NCBI GenBank assembly: GCA_020026195.1
Contig: JAHHQW010000021.1
Coordinates: forward strand, 1 to 37,982
Direction of reading: 5' to 3'
Source of the DNA: Prevotella sp.
GTDB lineage: Bacteria > Bacteroidota > Bacteroidia > Bacteroidales > Bacteroidaceae
DNA length: 37,982 nucleotides
In this document: one piece after another, positions 33,523 to 37,982 of the stretch
How the letters are laid out: each line of letters opens with the position of its first letter
Position numbering within the stretch: the stretch's first letter is position 1
Position numbers and translations under genes: made by a program
Notes under the pieces: generated by a model
What the model saw: the letters and a program-made list of their open reading frames with translations, nothing else
Told to the model about the DNA's origin: nothing
Databases searched by the model: none

Positions 33523-35355
33523 TTAATTCTTTCTTAGATTACTTATCTCTGTCATCAGATTTTCGAGCACCTCGGGTTCTACGTCGCCAAGGTCGAATTC
33601 CTTCTTGGCATCTTTGATAATCTCGTCGAACCATAAGTTTCTTGCTTCGTCTCCGTCAGCAAGAATCTTCTTTTCATCTTCTTCGGTAATTTCTTCGATG
33701 CCGTAATAGTCAAGGATGAGACGATAAGTCCACTTCCATTTATACTCTTCGTATTTGTTGTTTATCTCTTCGAAACGTTCAGAAATCTCTTCCGAATTCT
33801 TCAGTGTTCCGTTCTTGATGTCTTCTACGAGCTTTATTTCTTCGCTTTGTGGCAGCAGCAAACCAGATAGGTCAGACCATTCGCCTTCGCCAATGACACC
33901 TTCGGGTTTTGCAGTACCATGCTTCTTTATTTCGCAAGAAAGATACATCTTTATGGCCATGTCGTAATTACGAAGACCAGCCTGTAGAGAGTGTCTTCTT
34001 ATGAGATAGTCGTGGTAAGTGTACGATTCAGCTCTTGCTCCAGAAGCATTAAGAAGATTTTTAAGTATCTGTTTGCCTTTCAGAATTTCGCTCACGGTGA
34101 AAGGACTCAGCCAGTCGAAGTTTACGATACTCATAAGTTTTCGTTTTGGTCTGATGTCACGCTTCGGCCATTTGTGAACGTCACGGAACAGACCTACCGT
34201 AGTTATGTTTCTTCCAGGAGCAAGATACATGATGTCGCCGTAAGCTCTGAGATATGAGAACGGGATGTTACGAGTATCAGGATGGTGCATCAGTTTTCCG
34301 AAACATACAGAGAATGCACCGATATTGGCAGGCATCAGCAGATACGCACCGCTGGCAGTCTTAGAACCACGTTCCAATATACCATAGTGCATAGGTCCCA
34401 TCTTATAAGCATGGTTACTGAAGTTAGTTGCCGAACCGGCGTTATAGAAAGAGAACATGCCTCCGATAAGCAGAGTGCTCTTGTGATGGCTTGCCGAGAA
34501 CGGACCGCAGAAAGCAGCACATGCCTCACCATTTGCCATGTAGCAGTTGGCAAAGAACAGACTTCCCATGGCAGTGAATCCGTTAGTTATCTGGCATGCT
34601 TCTCCAACGAAGCAGTCCTGTAACTTGACACTGTTAGATATAGAAGTACCGTCAAAGATAATAGAGTTCTCGCATATAACGTTCGAACCTATAGTTACCT
34701 TAGCCTTCTGTGTACTCATTATGGTACAGTTAAACAGACGACAAGTTCCGCAAATCTCACATCCGTCGTTTATTCGGGTGTTAGTAACTTCGTTGGTATC
34801 TATAATCTTTACGTTGTTACCTATTATGCTTCGTCCCGGTTCTATGTTGCCGATGTATTCTTTTACCATTCCCTTCAGTTTCATAAGAAACTGCTCGTCA
34901 CGGTAATACTTCACCATTATTGCGGCAAGCTGACTCGTAAGTCCGTCGAACAATATAACGTTTCCCGGACCAATCTCGTTGAGAACCGAAATGATACGAC
35001 CTTCGCCGAACGTAGCATCATCGGTAGCGTCCATCGTACAAACGTTAGAAATATAACAGTCGTTTCCGAAAGTATAGTTGTTTATATAGTTACCGATGTT
35101 CTCAATAAGACAGTCGTTTCCTACCTTAACGTTACGTAGGGTAGCATTGTGAATACCACATTTCTTATGAAATCCCTTACTGATTTCAACCGTCTTCTCA
35201 AAAACACCGAGTTCTATTTTTCCATAAAAATCGACATTAGAGATATTGTCAGGTACAAAGTCCTCAATGACCCTGATGTTATTCCAGTCCTCTGCTGTGC
35301 ATCCGTTTGTCCTGAGATAATCTCTTTCTTTCTCGGTTAGTAATCGATATGCCAT
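33523..35355 (-). CDS. DUF4954 family protein, left-handed beta-helix
   Basis: The protein has 610 residues. The opening RLLTEKERDYLRTNGCTAEDW and segments such as GENGEACAAFCGPF-like NGEACAAFCGPFSASHH and MFSFYNAGSATNFSNHAYKMGP match DUF4954, a family widespread in Bacteroidales. Residues about 40-260 show hexapeptide-like repeats (NATLRNVKVGNDCLIEN, NYTFGNDCYISNVC) indicating a left-handed beta-helix as in sugar-nucleotide acyl- or pyrophosphoryl-transferases. The C-terminal 170 residues are helical and charged. Its activity is unknown. It sits 18 nt after hflX and 30 nt before fumarase. Confidence 0.88.
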   Translation of the reverse strand: MAYRLLTEKERDYLRTNGCTAEDWNNIRVIEDFVPDNISNVDFYGKIELGVFEKTVEISKGFHKKCGIHNATLRNVKVGNDCLIENIGNYINNYTFGNDCYISNVCTMDATDDATFGEGRIISVLNEIGPGNVILFDGLTSQLAAIMVKYYRDEQFLMKLKGMVKEYIGNIEPGRSIIGNNVKIIDTNEVTNTRINDGCEICGTCRLFNCTIMSTQKAKVTIGSNVICENSIIFDGTSISNSVKLQDCFVGEACQITNGFTAMGSLFFANCYMANGEACAAFCGPFSASHHKSTLLIGGMFSFYNAGSATNFSNHAYKMGPMHYGILERGSKTASGAYLLMPANIGAFSVCFGKLMHHPDTRNIPFSYLRAYGDIMYLAPGRNITTVGLFRDVHKWPKRDIRPKRKLMSIVNFDWLSPFTVSEILKGKQILKNLLNASGARAESYTYHDYLIRRHSLQAGLRNYDMAIKMYLSCEIKKHGTAKPEGVIGEGEWSDLSGLLLPQSEEIKLVEDIKNGTLKNSEEISERFEEINNKYEEYKWKWTYRLILDYYGIEEITEEDEKKILADGDEARNLWFDEIIKDAKKEFDLGDVEPEVLENLMTEISNLRKN

Positions 35356-35373
35356 GATATTAAATTTAAAAAG

Positions 35374-36624
35374 CTAAATATCTTCCTCTATGTTATAAAG
35401 GAAATTATTATAGGGATATATCTGTACATGCAGTTCGCGTACTTTCTTGTACAGCATATTACGCAGTTCGTCAATGTTCTCTTTCTCTTTTGCAGAAATG
35501 AACATACAGTTATCATTCATCTTAGCCATCCATGTGTTCTGAAGTTCCTCAAGAGTGATATTCTCCTTAGTCTTAGGAGTGAGGTCGTCTTCTTCTTTCT
35601 CCACCCATGTGTAGGCATCGATTTTATTAAATATAATCATTGTCGGTTTGTCGGCACATCCGAGATCCTTCAGCGTGTTATTAACAACATCAATCTGTTC
35701 TTCAAAGTCAGGATGCGAGATGTCCACGACATGTACTAACAAGTCGGCTTCTCTAACCTCGTCGAGAGTACTCTTGAACGAATCCACAAGGTCGGTAGGG
35801 AGTTTACGTATGAATCCTACGGTGTCGGCAAGAAGGAAAGGCAGATTCTCTATTACCACCTTGCGTACTGTTGTGTCGAGAGTGGCAAAGAGCTTGTTCT
35901 CTGCAAAAACCTCACTCTTGGCAAGAAGATTCATGATGGTAGATTTACCTACGTTAGTATATCCCACCAGAGCAACACGAATCATGTTACCCCTATTCTT
36001 ACGCTGAGTCTTCTTCTGCTTGTCGATTTCTGCAAGACGCTGTTTCAGCAACGAAACACGCTGTAAAATTATACGACGGTCCATTTCAAGCTGAGTCTCA
36101 CCAGGACCACGAAGACCTACTGAGCCGCCCTTACCAGAACCCGAACCGCCAGCCTGACGTTCAAGGTGAGTCCACAGTCTCTGTAGTCGCGGCAGCATAT
36201 AACGATACTGCGCCAGCTCAACCTGTGTCTTTGCATTTGCAGTCTGGGCACGCATAGCAAAAATATCAAGTATAAGAGAAGTACGGTCCAGAATCTTAAC
36301 CTTCAGCTCTGCCTCAATGTTTCTTATCTGCTTTGCTGTAAGTTCGTCATCGAAGATAACCATTCCGATTTCTCTCTCTTCATCTTCTTCTTTCCTTATA
36401 TATTCGGCAATCTCCTCAAGCTTACCCTTTCCGATATACGTCGTGTTGTTAGGTCCGCCCACCTTCTGAGTAAATCTTTTCACGGTGACTGCACCTGCGG
36501 TAGAAGCCAGGAATTCAAGTTCGTCCAAATATTCTTTTGTCTTAGCCTCGTCCTGCTCGTTGGTAATAAGACCTACGAGTACAGCTGTTTCCGACTTAGC
36601 TTCTGACAATACAAATTCTTTCAT
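35374..36624 (-). CDS. hflX: Ribosome-associated GTPase HflX
   Basis: The protein has 416 residues from the ATG at 36624. A start 27 nt earlier (36651) would fall on the promoter -7 box. HflX binds 50S subunits and rescues or splits stalled ribosomes. The N-terminal HflX domain contains KVGGPNNTTYIGKGKLEEI, a glycine-rich linker follows (GGSGSGKGGSVGLRGPGETQLE), and the G domain has G1 GYTNVGKST, G3 DTVGFI, G4 NKID and G5 SAKE. First gene of the likely hflX-DUF4954-fumarase operon. Confidence 0.96.
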   Translation of the reverse strand: MKEFVLSEAKSETAVLVGLITNEQDEAKTKEYLDELEFLASTAGAVTVKRFTQKVGGPNNTTYIGKGKLEEIAEYIRKEEDEEREIGMVIFDDELTAKQIRNIEAELKVKILDRTSLILDIFAMRAQTANAKTQVELAQYRYMLPRLQRLWTHLERQAGGSGSGKGGSVGLRGPGETQLEMDRRIILQRVSLLKQRLAEIDKQKKTQRKNRGNMIRVALVGYTNVGKSTIMNLLAKSEVFAENKLFATLDTTVRKVVIENLPFLLADTVGFIRKLPTDLVDSFKSTLDEVREADLLVHVVDISHPDFEEQIDVVNNTLKDLGCADKPTMIIFNKIDAYTWVEKEEDDLTPKTKENITLEELQNTWMAKMNDNCMFISAKEKENIDELRNMLYKKVRELHVQIYPYNNFLYNIEEDI

Positions 36625-36650
36625 CAATAATCTTAATATATATATCGCCA

Positions 36651-36681
36651 CAAAGTTACATCAAATCAGACATATTTCAAA
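36651..36681 (-). promoter_or_regulatory. Promoter of hflX
   Basis: On the minus strand TTTG (36678-36681), a 19-bp spacer and TAACTTTG (36651-36658) match the consensus exactly. The leader to the ATG at 36624 would be about 20 nt. Confidence 0.85.
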
Positions 36682-36775
36682 GAATTAGCTTAAAAGATTG
36701 TAGAGAAACTGCTGCTGAGTAATACATATTATTGATGATAATTGCAATTTATTAAAGAAGACGGCTTGCGTTTTA

Positions 36776-36806
36776 TTTGATAGTATCAATATATTTGTTA
36801 TTTTTG
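36776..36806 (+). promoter_or_regulatory. Promoter of the MIP18-family/LpxH pair
   Basis: TTTG (36776-36779), a 19-bp spacer and TATTTTTG (36799-36806) match the consensus exactly. The ATG at 36832 lies 25 nt after the -7 box. It is divergent from hflX. Confidence 0.85.
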
Positions 36807-36831
36807 CAGAAACGAAATTAATATTTAATAT

Positions 36832-37152
36832 ATGACTCAGGAAGAAAAGACAAAGATAGAAAGCAGAATTGTAGATGTGCTGAAAACCGTTTACGACCCT
36901 GAAATTCCGGTTAACATCTATGATTTAGGACTGATATATAAGGTTGATGTTAAAGATGACGGCAAGGTAGATGTTGATATGACATTTACGGCACCCTCGT
37001 GTCCTGCATCCGATTTTCTGTATCAGGATGTATGTCAGAAGATAAACAGTGTAGAAGGCGTAACAAGTTCACACGTACAGATTGTGTATGAACCTGTATG
37101 GACATACGACATGCTGAGTGAGGAAGCACGTGTGGAGCTTGGCTTCGAATAA
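36832..37152 (+). CDS. MIP18/DUF59 family iron-sulfur assembly protein (SufT-like)
   Basis: The protein has 106 residues and is a stand-alone DUF59/MIP18 domain. It carries the conserved DPEIPVNIYDLGLIY and the TAPSCPASDF loop with the family's single reactive cysteine, and ends in WTYDMLSEEARVELGF. Relatives help mature or deliver iron-sulfur clusters. A nearby client could be the class I fumarase, which needs a [4Fe-4S] cluster, but they are in different operons. It is followed 15 nt later by an LpxH-like gene. Confidence 0.93.
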   Translation: MTQEEKTKIESRIVDVLKTVYDPEIPVNIYDLGLIYKVDVKDDGKVDVDMTFTAPSCPASDFLYQDVCQKINSVEGVTSSHVQIVYEPVWTYDMLSEEARVELGFE

Positions 37153-37167
37153 ACATCCTGTGAAAAG

Positions 37168-37932
37168 ATGAAGAACGTATATTTTCTTTCAGATGCTCAT
37201 CTCGGGTCGCTTGCCATTAAGCATGGCAGGACACAGGAAAGGCGTCTTGTAAGATTTCTTGATTCGATAAAGAACAAGGCATCGGCAGTATATCTGTTAG
37301 GCGACATGTTCGATTTCTGGTACGAATACAAGTATGTCGTGCCGAAAGGATACACACGTTTCTTAGGAAAATTGTCAGAACTCACCGATATGGGCGTCGA
37401 GGTACATTTCTTTACCGGCAACCACGATATATGGGCATACGAATATTTAGAGAAAGAATGCGGCGTTATCCTGCATAAGAGTGCGATAACTACAGAAATA
37501 GGCGATAAGGTCTTTTTCCTTGCACATGGTGACGGTCTCGGAGATAAAGACAGAAAGTTTAAGTTTATAAGTCGCGTATTCCATAACCGTCTGTGTCAGA
37601 AAATGTTTTCTGCACTGCATCCGCGCTGGGGAATGTCATTCGGATTAAACTGGGCCAAGCACAGCAGACTGAAGCGTGTCGGAGGCATTGAACCAGCATA
37701 CATGGGAGAGGAGAAAGAATATCTTGTATGTTTTTCAAAGGATTACATAAAGACGCACGATAACATAGATTATTTTCTGTTCGGACACCGTCACATCGCT
37801 CTCGACCTTATCCTCTCAAAGAAATCACGAATGCTTATACTTGGCGACTGGATACGCCTGTTTACCTATGCGGTGTATGATGGAGAGCATCTCTTCTTAG
37901 AACATTATGTAGAAGGAGACACACAGCCATAA
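37168..37932 (+). CDS. lpxH: UDP-2,3-diacylglucosamine diphosphatase, LpxH-like
   Basis: The protein has 254 residues of the calcineurin-like phosphoesterase fold. Metal-binding motifs are in order: SDAHLGS, LLGDMFDFWYE, FTGNHDIW, LAHGDG and FGHRH. FDFWYEYK and the helical insert near residues 120-170 fit the LpxH group, which cleaves UDP-2,3-diacylglucosamine to lipid X in lipid A synthesis at the inner membrane. The symbol follows function; the protein is longer than E. coli LpxH. The stop is 50 nt before the window end and nothing recognisable follows. Confidence 0.9.
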   Translation: MKNVYFLSDAHLGSLAIKHGRTQERRLVRFLDSIKNKASAVYLLGDMFDFWYEYKYVVPKGYTRFLGKLSELTDMGVEVHFFTGNHDIWAYEYLEKECGVILHKSAITTEIGDKVFFLAHGDGLGDKDRKFKFISRVFHNRLCQKMFSALHPRWGMSFGLNWAKHSRLKRVGGIEPAYMGEEKEYLVCFSKDYIKTHDNIDYFLFGHRHIALDLILSKKSRMLILGDWIRLFTYAVYDGEHLFLEHYVEGDTQP

Positions 37933-37982
37933 ATAGTCGTCCCTTAAAAAGCCCATTTTTGCGAGATATTCTTCAAGCACAG

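Overview
The window looks like core chromosome of a Bacteroidales bacterium, most likely a Prevotella-type genus (the genus is inference; the order is well supported). Evidence: repeated Bacteroidetes promoters (TTTG - 19 to 21 bp - TAnnTTTG), type IX secretion genes porU and porV next to ispF, a surface protein with a type IX C-terminal sorting domain, GIN-domain (DUF2807) and GLPGLI proteins, DUF4954, a class I fumarase, and start codons preceded by A-rich leaders instead of clear Shine-Dalgarno sequences. No insertion sequence, phage, CRISPR array or obvious foreign island was seen.

Layout. 1-3.6 kb: one large secreted leucine-rich-repeat protein with its own promoter and terminator. 3.65-3.85 kb: a minus-strand tRNA(CAT) with a textbook promoter and terminator. 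3.85-4.8 kb: a long AT-rich non-coding stretch with short repeats. 4.8-9.3 kb: an ABC transporter/GntR cassette followed by a GIN-domain lipoprotein, ProC and a GLPGLI protein. 9.35-15.15 kb: a five-gene MacB-type tripartite efflux operon (ATPase, two permeases, adaptor, TolC-like channel) closed by a terminator. 15.4-18.36 kb: rplM-rpsI-rpsB-tsf with structured leader and spacer RNAs. 18.37-24.3 kb: FAH-family enzyme, porU, porV and ispF, ending at a two-way terminator shared with a small convergent membrane protein gene. 25.2-29.1 kb: an OmpP1/FadL-type porin convergent with priA. 29.2-31.8 kb: three tightly spaced plus-strand genes (zinc-ribbon membrane protein, secreted alpha/beta hydrolase, GDPD-like protein). 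31.8-36.7 kb: minus-strand hflX, DUF4954 and fumarase. 36.8-37.9 kb: a MIP18/DUF59 protein and an LpxH-like hydrolase.

How the genes connect. PorU (sortase) and PorV (shuttle/channel partner) are the machinery that processes cargo such as the LRR protein at the left end. The GntR repressor probably controls its own ABC operon through an inverted repeat just downstream of the promoter. The ribosomal cluster carries three separate RNA structures that are candidates for feedback control or processing. There is no clearly new defence or mobile system here. The items most worth following up are the RNA structures in the ribosomal cluster, the GntR operator candidate, the possible leaderless priA mRNA, the FAH-porU translational overlap, DUF4954 beside fumarase, and the divergent GDPD-like protein.
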